This document shows, in pieces, positions 45,188-56,913 of a stretch of DNA of 64,000 nt (its first letter is position 1; every line of letters starts with the position of its first letter). The notes under the pieces were generated by a model that saw only the letters and a program-made list of their open reading frames with translations, was not told where the DNA came from and did no database searches. This DNA comes from JAQIBY01 sp963676165 (GTDB lineage Bacteria; Bacteroidota; Bacteroidia; Bacteroidales; ML635J-15), in assembly GCA_963676165.1 (NCBI GenBank), contig OY781043.1, forward strand, positions 124,001 to 188,000. The letters are read 5' to 3'. The translations under genes and the position numbers were made by a program.

Positions 45188-48100
45188 TTAAAAATATGCT
45201 CTAACCTGTAATCCTCCTGTATGTATAATTTTACTGTCTGCTGGTTTTCTTCCTTGATAATTGAGGTTTATTTGAAGTCCGTTGGCAAGTCGTTTTTGAA
45301 AACTTACTGTCCAATTGTAATTATTACCTATTTGTAATGCTTCTAGCATTTGATAGGCGAGGGAAGAGTTGCTTTTTTCGTTGTATTCCATATAAGTATA
45401 AGCAAATCTGACGCTAAACATACCTTGAAAAAATGCATTATTTCGGTATTGAATTCCAGGACTCATTTGTCGCGAGAAAACAGGCGTATCTTGATTTTCT
45501 TTATGTTTAAATTCCCCGAAAAGGCTTAGTCTCATATTCATGCTTGGCTGAAAAACAAGGTCGAGTTTCGCTTGCTCATATTTAATGGCGTAATTTTTCG
45601 TGTCAAAAAAATCAGATTCGTATGCCTTTAAGCCCATACCACCTCTTAATTCAATGCTTAAAGAAGGTATAATTCGTGTTTTTGTGCGAATCTCTGTAAG
45701 CTGATTCGATTGAACATCCAGCCCATTGACAAGGAGCGTGTTCGATTGGTTTTGATGATAAATAAGGTCAGCTGAGAAGTTTTGGTTAAATCGATTGAAC
45801 GAAAGTGTGTTACGAATGGAGTTGTTAAGATAAACAAGACTGGAATCTGCTTGGAAATTTGCCAGTGGTGTGTATTGTTCAATCCACGTATCACTGGTGT
45901 TTTTATTCGATAAATTTATACTAAGCTGGTTATGAAACCTTTGAATGAAAGAAGATTTCTCTTCTTTGACAAGTTTTTCAGGACGCAGTTGCAAACTCAT
46001 GCTAAGCTGGTTATTAAATGTTCGAATGCTTTCTTGTCCAAGAGTGTAAATTCGAATGTACTTCGCTTCATCACTGTATTGGGCAATTTCAAATTCATCC
46101 AAATCTTCAGTGCCATCTCCGTTATAATCTATCCATTGATAAATACCTTGACCTGGTGGAACTTCAATGTAGGTAAATTCTTTTTTTAGTTCTAAACCTG
46201 CCCCAGATTGATAAAACATTCGAGCTTGAATGAAGTCGTTAAGCGCAGTTTGATTGTAGCGAACTTGTGCTGTTAGACTGTTTTGATTTTTTTGATTTGT
46301 TTCAATTTCATGGTTGAGGAGTTTTAAATCCCGATACCCGAAACTACCATCCAGTTGGCTTTTTTGATTTGATAGGAATCGAAATTTTGCTTTAATGTCA
46401 TGCGATTCACTATAATTTGTCAATTGATTATCCCAAGGAAGCTTGTCAATGCGATATTTGTAATTTATTTCCCAGTGGTTGTTAGATGCTTTCCCAGAGT
46501 TAATTTTGGCTTTTAATTCTTGAAATTGAAAACTTTCTCCTAATAAACTATCAGACATACTCCACTGGTTCCATTCTTGAAACTCTTCCAGATGAATTTC
46601 AAACTGATTGAAACGTCTGCCTATTTTCAATTGATGTTTTAGAAACTGAGTTTGATCAAGCGTTCTTTCGGTGTTAAGCAGACTTGCAATAGCAATAATA
46701 CTCCACTTTTCGTGATCTAATTTAGAGCTAAAATCTTGTTTATATCCTTCATAAATTCCGGGTCTGTTTAATACTGAACTGCTAAGGTTCGCATGAAACA
46801 ATTTAGATGTTTGATAATCCAATGAAAGCTTTGCCGTGTGTTCATTTTCATCCGGAAGAAAAGACTCAAGATTCCAATCTCTAGAAAATTCAGACGTTCT
46901 AAAGTTTTCTATTTGCTGAAAATTATTGTGAATGTAGTTGTAATCAAGACTAAGATTTAATCTATTTTTTTCGGTTTGAAGCAGGTCATGAGAAATGCCA
47001 GTGTTTAGTGCGAGCGATTGATCGTCCTGAGCATCCAGATCTGAATACAAATTCAAGTCGTTATTGGATAGTGCTAGCTCGTAATGCAGTTTGGTGCGTT
47101 TCCCAAGTTTGTTTTTCCCTCCCAAACTAAGCATTTGTTGTTTTTTGGGAGTGATAAGCAAACTTACAGGAGCATAGTTTCCTTGAGGGACACCATTAAC
47201 AGGTGCAACCCACTGATATACTTTCCCATTGACAGAGTTTATTAGTTTCACGTAATCTCCTTGATTGTCTCCAACTAAAGCAAAACTGACTTGATATACA
47301 GCTTTTTGGGGAGCCACAGAATAGATAAAAATAGAGTCGTACAATTGTCCGTTTACTAGGCTGTCTATCATTGTATATCTTACTTGTCCGTCATTGAAAC
47401 CCACACTGTCAAAAGATGGATAAAGAGCGGCTCCCGGATTGTCACCTAATTGGGAAAGAAAAAGGCGTTGTTCCGTATCAATGTTTTGATCCACAGGTTG
47501 ATTTTTTGCATCTGAATCGGAATAGTAGCGAATAAAATAGCTTGATTTTTCCGAAGAGATTTCGTGGTTTGTGGCAAAACTAAAACGGTTGTAATTTCTG
47601 TCTGAATATTCATATTCTGCAATAATGCGCGTGTCTTTTGTGACGAGTTGGTTGGCTGTAAAAGTTAACTCGCCTGTATTATAGTCAATAATGTAATCTT
47701 GAGATTGTCCTCGTGTTAGCAATTCCCCATCAATATAAATACGCTCAGATCCTGACAACACAATAATCCAGCTTTCATTGTTTGCACCAGACAGTTTATA
47801 AGGACCTTGATTTCCTTCTTCACCATTAAAAACCATTCTATGATATTTCCCTCTTGCTGCTGCTCCACTTATATCTGACTTTACAGTAAACTTATCATTG
47901 ATTTGCATAGGTTTTAATTCGAACATTGCACCTTGGGCCTTTCTTTGATATTTTAAAAAATGACTGTCGGAATGTTGCATGGTGAAATCCCCTGCTGTCA
48001 GCTTAAATATTGGGTTGAATACTTCGATATATACCTGATCAAAATCTTGTAGTTGCTGACTGCTACCATCAGGTTGTATAGGTATATTTCGATCAGAAAT

Positions 48101-48640
48101 TGAAGCATTGACCATAAGTCCATCTCCTAAATCGCCTTCAATTTGCATGTTTAGGTTGGAGTTGAGAACTGCATTTTGATTGTTTCCCACATTTACACCA
48201 CGGGCAATGCTCCCTCGAATTTTAAGTTTGGAGTTGTCTAAAGTCGATTGTTTGAGATCAGCAGGATTGAAATAGTTTTTATTTTTACTGCTATCATTTG
48301 AAATGCTGAGTTTTGGTTGCCATGAAGAATAATCGCTTTGATATTGGTGGAAATTTGTTTGAAACGCTTTATAAGAAATCGTAATTCGTGCAATGTTAAG
48401 ACTTTTGTTAATCAGGATTTTGCCACTCATTTCATCAACTAAAATATCTTCAAATATGGTGCTGTCATTTGGGTATATGAATTTAAGACTATTGGGATGA
48501 ATTGGGTAATGTTTAAGTTGAATGCAAGTGTCATTTACTGTGTAATCCTCAATATAATAATTGGTTAATTGCTGAGAGATTAATTCTACTGACAACATCA
48601 ATACAGAAATAAACAATATGGCATGCTTAAATTTAGTCAT
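45188..48640 (-). CDS. Giant outer-membrane protein with SprA-like repeats
   Basis: The 1150-residue protein has a signal peptide (residues 1-23, ELISQQ) and is otherwise beta-rich. It has many aromatic-alternating stretches from about residue 500 on and ends in TGGLQVRAYF with a terminal Phe, as outer-membrane barrels do. Residues of about 165-245 (EGDLGDGLMVNASISDRN, YIEVFNPIFKLTAGDF) resemble the GQIGDKMRINVQYD / KIEAGNVSLPL segment of SprA in this same window. Residues of about 295-345 (DGELLTRGQSQDYIIDYNTG) parallel SprA's GVQLQENADYTVDYNLG. It may thus be a large barrel related to part of SprA. It lies 86 bases downstream of the TMTC-like gene. The role is unknown; T9SS accessory or export function is inference. 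Confidence 0.75.
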   Translation of the reverse strand: MTKFKHAILFISVLMLSVELISQQLTNYYIEDYTVNDTCIQLKHYPIHPNSLKFIYPNDSTIFEDILVDEMSGKILINKSLNIARITISYKAFQTNFHQYQSDYSSWQPKLSISNDSSKNKNYFNPADLKQSTLDNSKLKIRGSIARGVNVGNNQNAVLNSNLNMQIEGDLGDGLMVNASISDRNIPIQPDGSSQQLQDFDQVYIEVFNPIFKLTAGDFTMQHSDSHFLKYQRKAQGAMFELKPMQINDKFTVKSDISGAAARGKYHRMVFNGEEGNQGPYKLSGANNESWIIVLSGSERIYIDGELLTRGQSQDYIIDYNTGELTFTANQLVTKDTRIIAEYEYSDRNYNRFSFATNHEISSEKSSYFIRYYSDSDAKNQPVDQNIDTEQRLFLSQLGDNPGAALYPSFDSVGFNDGQVRYTMIDSLVNGQLYDSIFIYSVAPQKAVYQVSFALVGDNQGDYVKLINSVNGKVYQWVAPVNGVPQGNYAPVSLLITPKKQQMLSLGGKNKLGKRTKLHYELALSNNDLNLYSDLDAQDDQSLALNTGISHDLLQTEKNRLNLSLDYNYIHNNFQQIENFRTSEFSRDWNLESFLPDENEHTAKLSLDYQTSKLFHANLSSSVLNRPGIYEGYKQDFSSKLDHEKWSIIAIASLLNTERTLDQTQFLKHQLKIGRRFNQFEIHLEEFQEWNQWSMSDSLLGESFQFQELKAKINSGKASNNHWEINYKYRIDKLPWDNQLTNYSESHDIKAKFRFLSNQKSQLDGSFGYRDLKLLNHEIETNQKNQNSLTAQVRYNQTALNDFIQARMFYQSGAGLELKKEFTYIEVPPGQGIYQWIDYNGDGTEDLDEFEIAQYSDEAKYIRIYTLGQESIRTFNNQLSMSLQLRPEKLVKEEKSSFIQRFHNQLSINLSNKNTSDTWIEQYTPLANFQADSSLVYLNNSIRNTLSFNRFNQNFSADLIYHQNQSNTLLVNGLDVQSNQLTEIRTKTRIIPSLSIELRGGMGLKAYESDFFDTKNYAIKYEQAKLDLVFQPSMNMRLSLFGEFKHKENQDTPVFSRQMSPGIQYRNNAFFQGMFSVRFAYTYMEYNEKSNSSLAYQMLEALQIGNNYNWTVSFQKRLANGLQINLNYQGRKPADSKIIHTGGLQVRAYF

Positions 48641-48726
48641 TGAAACACTAAGGTAAACTTTTATTCGAAATGAAGATTATGATAATCCACTTGCTTTATC
48701 AAAAGAAGGCTTAGATACAGATTGTC

Positions 48727-50907
48727 TTATCTGGAGTTTACATTTATGGTGTCCAGTTTTCTGTTTAGTTCCGCTTGTTTTTCAATAATGTTAGCTTGAG
48801 ATGGATTGTAAAATAGTGCTGAATCATATGCCTCAATTGCTTTTTCATACTCACCTTTTATTTCATAAATCTGTCCTGAATAATAAAAGATTTTATCCAT
48901 CTCTTTTTCCATATTAAACGACTTGCTTGATTCTAAATCAGAAAGCGATTCATCGTATTTTTTAAGATAAAATCGGCAAACACCTCGATTCATGTATGCT
49001 TCTGGGATTGTTGTGTCACGTTCGATACAGCCTGTGAAATAGCGTTCTGCTGTATTGTAATCACGACCAATAATCATATAAATGTATCCTAAATTATGAT
49101 AGGCATTGGCGTATGTGCTGTCAACAATAAGTGTCTGATTGTAATGCTTGATGGATAGCTGAATGATTTCATCCATTTGTTGGAGAGGAACCTGATGTTT
49201 CATTCCCTCATAAACTTTAGCGATAAGGTGATTGGCGTATAAGTTGTTTGCTTTAGCTGATTTTGTCAGGTTTGGAATATCTGCTTCGTATAGCGTTTCT
49301 CGATTTTCCCAGTCTGGTGTGCGTTGAATGCTCAGTGTTGAGAATGGAATGACAATAATTAAGCTAAGTGCAATAATGCCTGCTTGTTTAATGATAGGCT
49401 TGTTTGAGTAAATATCGGTTTTACTAATTTTAAAGATGAGGAATGCCATTGCCAAAGAAAACCCAAGTGAAGGTATGAACAGTAAACGTTCCGCGATTAT
49501 CCCTGTCAAAGGAAAGAAAATGTTTGAAAAAGGGAGTATCCCAATGAAATATATGAGTATGGAAAAGGATAAAATACTTCGTTTTTTTATGCCTCGGTAC
49601 ACCATATACATAAGGAGCAAATGAATGAGCAATGAAATGATAGATATTGGATGAAAAATTCCAACATCAGGAATGACTGCAAACCCATAATAAAATCGGA
49701 GTGGATGAGGAATAAATAGGAGCTTTAAATAGAATGCAAGCGAATACAATACAATGCCTAGGTGAGTTGAAACAGAGTGTTCAGCAAACAATGGATTTTG
49801 CCAATGGAATACTGGTGCATTTTGTTTCGGTAGTAATGTTTCTGGGATGTAAAATACCGCTGCAATAACCAGCGCACTGATAATAGTAAAGAGAATAGAG
49901 TATAAATAAACCTTTGGAATTGCCTTGATCCCTTTCTTCCATTGCATAAAACGGTTTGGGAATTGATGTTTTACTGTATATAGAATGAGCGACAAACTTG
50001 TGAATGCGATAGCAACTTTTCCAAGTCCTTTGAATAATATCGAAATAATAATAGTTAAGACAAGTAGTCCAATGCTAGTTTTTAAAATGGGTGAGTGGCG
50101 AAAGTCATTAAACTTACATTGCGTAAATGCAATACTTGTAATTGTAACAAATGCAATAACGTTATATAGTGTGGAGCCAATTATTGATGTAATAAAATCG
50201 AATTGAAAAGCAATGAGTAAAAAACAGATCACTTGAATGCCAATTAGCCAAGGGCTTTTATTGGGCTTTGCTTTCATTGTTTCATTGTTTTCAGATGCCT
50301 TTACCCGAAAAAAGAATAAGCTTATAGGGATTATTGCTAAAAAGACAATCGCTGTTTCTTTAGATAGAAATGAAATAACTAAGAAAAGAATGCTGAGAAT
50401 AATAGAATACACTTTCTGTTTATCATAATATCGTATGGCTTGTTTCCAGGCTAAAGCTCCAAAGAAAAAACAAAAGATCTCTTCTCTGTTCTTTAAACTT
50501 AAAACAACTTCAGTGTGAATAGGGTGAACGATAAAGATAAGTAAGCCTAGAAAAATAAAACTGTCAGATATTTTGGGCATTAATTGTTTAAGCAATCTAA
50601 ACAAAACAATAACAAGCAAAGCATAGAGAAGGATATTAATAGTGTGATGGATTCTGGGATTTTGACCAAAGACAGATGTTTCAAGTGCAAAAACAGCAAT
50701 GGTAAATGGACGATAACCGAAAGCTTGATCCCTTTCATTATGATATCTACTTTTGAAAATATCAGGAATCCCTTTTATTCCTTTTTTAACGAGTTCATGA
50801 TTATGCACAACATAATTGTCATCGATATTGTACTGATGATTGATTGATTTTCCATAAAGGATAAATGCAATAAGCACGAAAATAATGATTGCCCACTTAG
50901 TTTTCAC
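48727..50907 (-). CDS. TMTC-like membrane glycosyltransferase with C-terminal TPR repeats
   Basis: The 726-residue protein starts with GTG. It has a GT-C-type multi-pass membrane part (about twelve helices, residues 7-520). An acidic pair lies in the first external loop (YNIDDNYVV, Asp31-Asp32), with GYRPFTIAVFALE and KNREEIFCFFFGALAW after it. This resembles eukaryotic TMTC proteins and PMT-type O-mannosyltransferases. From about 560 to 715 lie TPR repeats (YANAYHNLGYIYMIIGRDY, PEAYMNRGVCRFYLKKYDES, IYEIKGEYEKAIEAYDSALFYNP). The protein probably transfers a sugar from a lipid carrier to secreted proteins on the periplasmic side. The sugar and targets are unknown. Confidence 0.82.
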   Translation of the reverse strand: MKTKWAIIIFVLIAFILYGKSINHQYNIDDNYVVHNHELVKKGIKGIPDIFKSRYHNERDQAFGYRPFTIAVFALETSVFGQNPRIHHTINILLYALLVIVLFRLLKQLMPKISDSFIFLGLLIFIVHPIHTEVVLSLKNREEIFCFFFGALAWKQAIRYYDKQKVYSIILSILFLVISFLSKETAIVFLAIIPISLFFFRVKASENNETMKAKPNKSPWLIGIQVICFLLIAFQFDFITSIIGSTLYNVIAFVTITSIAFTQCKFNDFRHSPILKTSIGLLVLTIIISILFKGLGKVAIAFTSLSLILYTVKHQFPNRFMQWKKGIKAIPKVYLYSILFTIISALVIAAVFYIPETLLPKQNAPVFHWQNPLFAEHSVSTHLGIVLYSLAFYLKLLFIPHPLRFYYGFAVIPDVGIFHPISIISLLIHLLLMYMVYRGIKKRSILSFSILIYFIGILPFSNIFFPLTGIIAERLLFIPSLGFSLAMAFLIFKISKTDIYSNKPIIKQAGIIALSLIIVIPFSTLSIQRTPDWENRETLYEADIPNLTKSAKANNLYANHLIAKVYEGMKHQVPLQQMDEIIQLSIKHYNQTLIVDSTYANAYHNLGYIYMIIGRDYNTAERYFTGCIERDTTIPEAYMNRGVCRFYLKKYDESLSDLESSKSFNMEKEMDKIFYYSGQIYEIKGEYEKAIEAYDSALFYNPSQANIIEKQAELNRKLDTINVNSR

Positions 50908-51057
50908 AATGCTGTTTTTTGGTTAGGATAAATATACACACTCTGGATAATTTTTACAACGCAAAAAAAAGTTTATTTTTTTATTTCTCTTAAAGCTTTG
51001 AAATATAAGGAGAAAAGAAAAAAGGCAAAAAAATATTTGAAAAAAATCACAAAAACA

Positions 51058-51089
51058 TTTGGTGGTTAAAAATAAAGCATGTTTCTTTG
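51058..51089 (+). promoter_or_regulatory. Candidate rRNA operon promoter
   Basis: TTTG at 51058-51061 is spaced 20 bases from TTTCTTTG at 51082-51089, the same spacing as in the rplM promoter. The -7 half matches TAnnTTTG except for one T. The upstream DNA is A-rich. The predicted start near 51096 leaves a leader of about 200 bases. Confidence 0.5.
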
Positions 51090-51180
51090 CACTCCCAATC
51101 ACGAAATAAACGTTCACAACAGAGCACTCATGAAAGAGTAGAAAGGTAAGCAGAGGCAGTGTTCTAAGAGTAGTTTAAGA

Positions 51181-51196
51181 TTGGAAAGTTCTTTGA
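51181..51196 (+). promoter_or_regulatory. boxA-like antitermination element before 16S
   Basis: TTGGAAAGTTCTTTGA is repeated almost exactly before 23S (52931-52947, one extra A). The GTTCTTTGA core resembles bacterial boxA (TGCTCTTTA). NusB/S10 binding to such elements prevents termination in rRNA operons; the role here is inferred from its duplicate position. Confidence 0.6.
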
Positions 51197-51215
51197 ATTC
51201 ATGAAATGAGAAAAA

Positions 51216-51228
51216 GAAAAAAGCAGCG
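51216..51228 (+). other. 5' arm of the pre-16S processing stem
   Basis: GAAAAAAGCAGCG pairs with CGCTCGCTTTTTTC at 52838-52851 (13 pairs, one bulged C). These flank the 16S gene and would form the RNase III cleavage stem. Confidence 0.6.
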
Positions 51229-51293
51229 ACTTTTTTGATAAGAAAAGGTAAAATTGAGCTCGTCAATACGACAAAATAAGTTTCATCTCTTTA

Positions 51294-52818
<1,525 letters not shown>

Positions 52819-52837
52819 GGAGTCGTGACTTGCTCAG

Positions 52838-52851
52838 CGCTCGCTTTTTTC
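52838..52851 (+). other. 3' arm of the pre-16S processing stem
   Basis: CGCTCGCTTTTTTC, complementary to 51216-51228, lies 20 bases after the 16S end. Confidence 0.55.
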
Positions 52852-52870
52852 TCTCGTTTCTTGATATATA

Positions 52871-52917
52871 GGAGTCAGTTTTAGGCTGATATTCGGTTCA
52901 AATCCGATAACTCCACA
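52871..52917 (+). pseudogene. tRNA-like remnant in the 16S-23S spacer
   Basis: GGAGT (52871-52875) can pair with ACTCC (52910-52914). Between them are a small hairpin TCAG/CTGA and a T-arm-like TCGGTTCAAATCCGA containing the standard T-loop GGTTCAAATCC. A D-arm and anticodon arm are absent, and the total is only about 47 bases, so it cannot be a working tRNA. The usual spacer tRNA-Ile and tRNA-Ala are missing. It may be a decayed tRNA or a structure used in rRNA processing. Confidence 0.5.
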
Positions 52918-52930
52918 GTCCGACAAAAAG

Positions 52931-52947
52931 TTGGAAAAGTTCTTTGA
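52931..52947 (+). promoter_or_regulatory. Second boxA-like element before 23S
   Basis: TTGGAAAAGTTCTTTGA, a near copy of 51181-51196, lies 36 bases before 23S, as spacer boxA elements do in rRNA operons. Confidence 0.6.
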
Positions 52948-52951
52948 CGTA

Positions 52952-52971
52952 ATGTGTAATAATATGTATAA
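52952..52971 (+). other. 5' arm of the pre-23S processing stem
   Basis: ATGTGTAATAATATGTATAA is almost fully complementary to 55791-55810 (one mismatch). Together with AAAAAAGCA/TGCTTTTTT at the gene ends this forms a long stem for RNase III. Confidence 0.7.
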
Positions 52972-52981
52972 TAGTAGGTAA

Positions 52982-55780
<2,799 letters not shown>

Positions 55781-55790
55781 ACCAAATACT

Positions 55791-55810
55791 TTATACATAT
55801 TATTATACAT
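55791..55810 (+). other. 3' arm of the pre-23S processing stem
   Basis: TTATACATATTATTATACAT pairs with 52952-52971; it lies in the 23S-5S spacer. Confidence 0.7.
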
Positions 55811-55831
55811 GCGTCGAAAATATTGAAAACC

Positions 55832-55942
<111 letters not shown>

Positions 55943-55946
55943 TTTA

Positions 55947-55978
55947 AAGCCTTTCGCTTACGCGGAAGGCTTTTTTTG
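55947..55978 (+). terminator. rRNA operon terminator
   Basis: A 12-bp stem (AAAGCCTTTCGC / GCGGAAGGCTTT, one wobble) with a TTAC loop is followed by a T run. It lies right after 5S. Confidence 0.92.
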
Positions 55979-56129
55979 TATATTTGTTTTTCAATCTTCT
56001 GAAAATTCAATTCTTCGATATCGGACTTGTTGTCTAATTTGTATTTTCTTGCTGGATAATAATTCAAAAAATGTTTAATTTGAAATCAAATTATTAAATT
56101 TGGTAATCTTATCATTTTGAGTTTAAAAG

Positions 56130-56888
56130 ATGCATGTCATAAGTAATTTCGACTTTCTAAATTCTGTATATCCTAATCTTGCCAATCTTGGCATTCTTGC
56201 AGAAAGAAATACATATAGAGACCCGAGTACTTCATTAGTGAAACTTCGACTACTCTCTGAGCGAATTACAGAGTTTATACTGAACATTGAACAAATCAAG
56301 GAGTTTGAAAATGAGGATCAATATCATCGTATTCGATTATTAGAAAAAGAGGGAATAATTCCTCGAGAAGTGAGTGATGCTATGCACATTATCCGGAAAT
56401 CCGGAAATGGTGCTGCGCATGATGGGAAAGGAACACCTCAGGAAGTTAAATTTGTACTCCGCCAAGCAGTAAAACTCGTAAAATGGTTTTGTACCATGTA
56501 TGAGGATATGGACATTCCAAACGAGTTTGTTGAACCTCAAAAGCGAGAAAATGATGCTGAAAGAATAAAAGTGCTTGAAGAGGAACTCGCTGAAGCTACA
56601 GCTCAAATTATCGAATATCAGAAAAAAGTTCAGCAACTATCTTTCCTTACCCATGAAGAGAAAGAAGAACGCAAAATACGTGCTTCCCATTTGGTGCACA
56701 AGATTGATGAAAGTGAATCGGAAACCAGACAACGTATCGATTTTCAAATGCAGAATTCAGGTTGGGATAATTCTGAAAAAGAGGGTCAATTATTTGATGA
56801 AAGCATATCTGCTATTTGGCCAAATACAAATGAATGGAATGAGTCTGCTTTGCGCTTAGGTATGATAATGGAAAATGAACTGAAATAA
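56130..56888 (+). CDS. Stand-alone HsdR-N-terminus-like protein (DUF4145/HEPN-like)
   Basis: The 252-residue protein carries an all-helical N-terminal domain like DUF4145, with the motif RKSGNGAAH (Arg89, His97). This matches the RxxGNxxxH pattern of this HEPN-related domain. It is preceded by ERITEFIL and followed by AVKLVKWF, as at the N-terminus of many type I restriction HsdR subunits. A coiled coil follows (about 140-195). Residues 199-212 (TRQRIDFQMQNSGW) resemble the start of the HsdR nuclease domain (xTRxxIDxxLxxAGW). The protein then diverges and stops, lacking nuclease and helicase domains. No hsdM or hsdS is nearby. It is either a remnant or a repurposed sensor domain. It lies 152 bases after the rRNA terminator. 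Confidence 0.7.
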   Translation: MHVISNFDFLNSVYPNLANLGILAERNTYRDPSTSLVKLRLLSERITEFILNIEQIKEFENEDQYHRIRLLEKEGIIPREVSDAMHIIRKSGNGAAHDGKGTPQEVKFVLRQAVKLVKWFCTMYEDMDIPNEFVEPQKRENDAERIKVLEEELAEATAQIIEYQKKVQQLSFLTHEEKEERKIRASHLVHKIDESESETRQRIDFQMQNSGWDNSEKEGQLFDESISAIWPNTNEWNESALRLGMIMENELK

Positions 56889-56913
56889 TTTTAATGGTTT
56901 TAGTGAAACAAAA

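Larger units (their letters stand above)
50908..51293 (+). other. rRNA operon leader region
   Basis: This 386-base stretch between the TMTC-like gene and 16S holds no gene. It carries the rRNA promoter, the first boxA-like element and the 5' arm of the 16S processing stem, each listed separately. The first part (50930-51050) is very A/T-rich, consistent with an UP-like region. Confidence 0.7.

Noticed and set aside
50923..51117. 64-codon minus-strand frame in the rRNA leader
   Set aside because: It lies across the rRNA promoter in A/T-rich DNA and translates to a Phe/Lys/Cys-rich chain without protein character.
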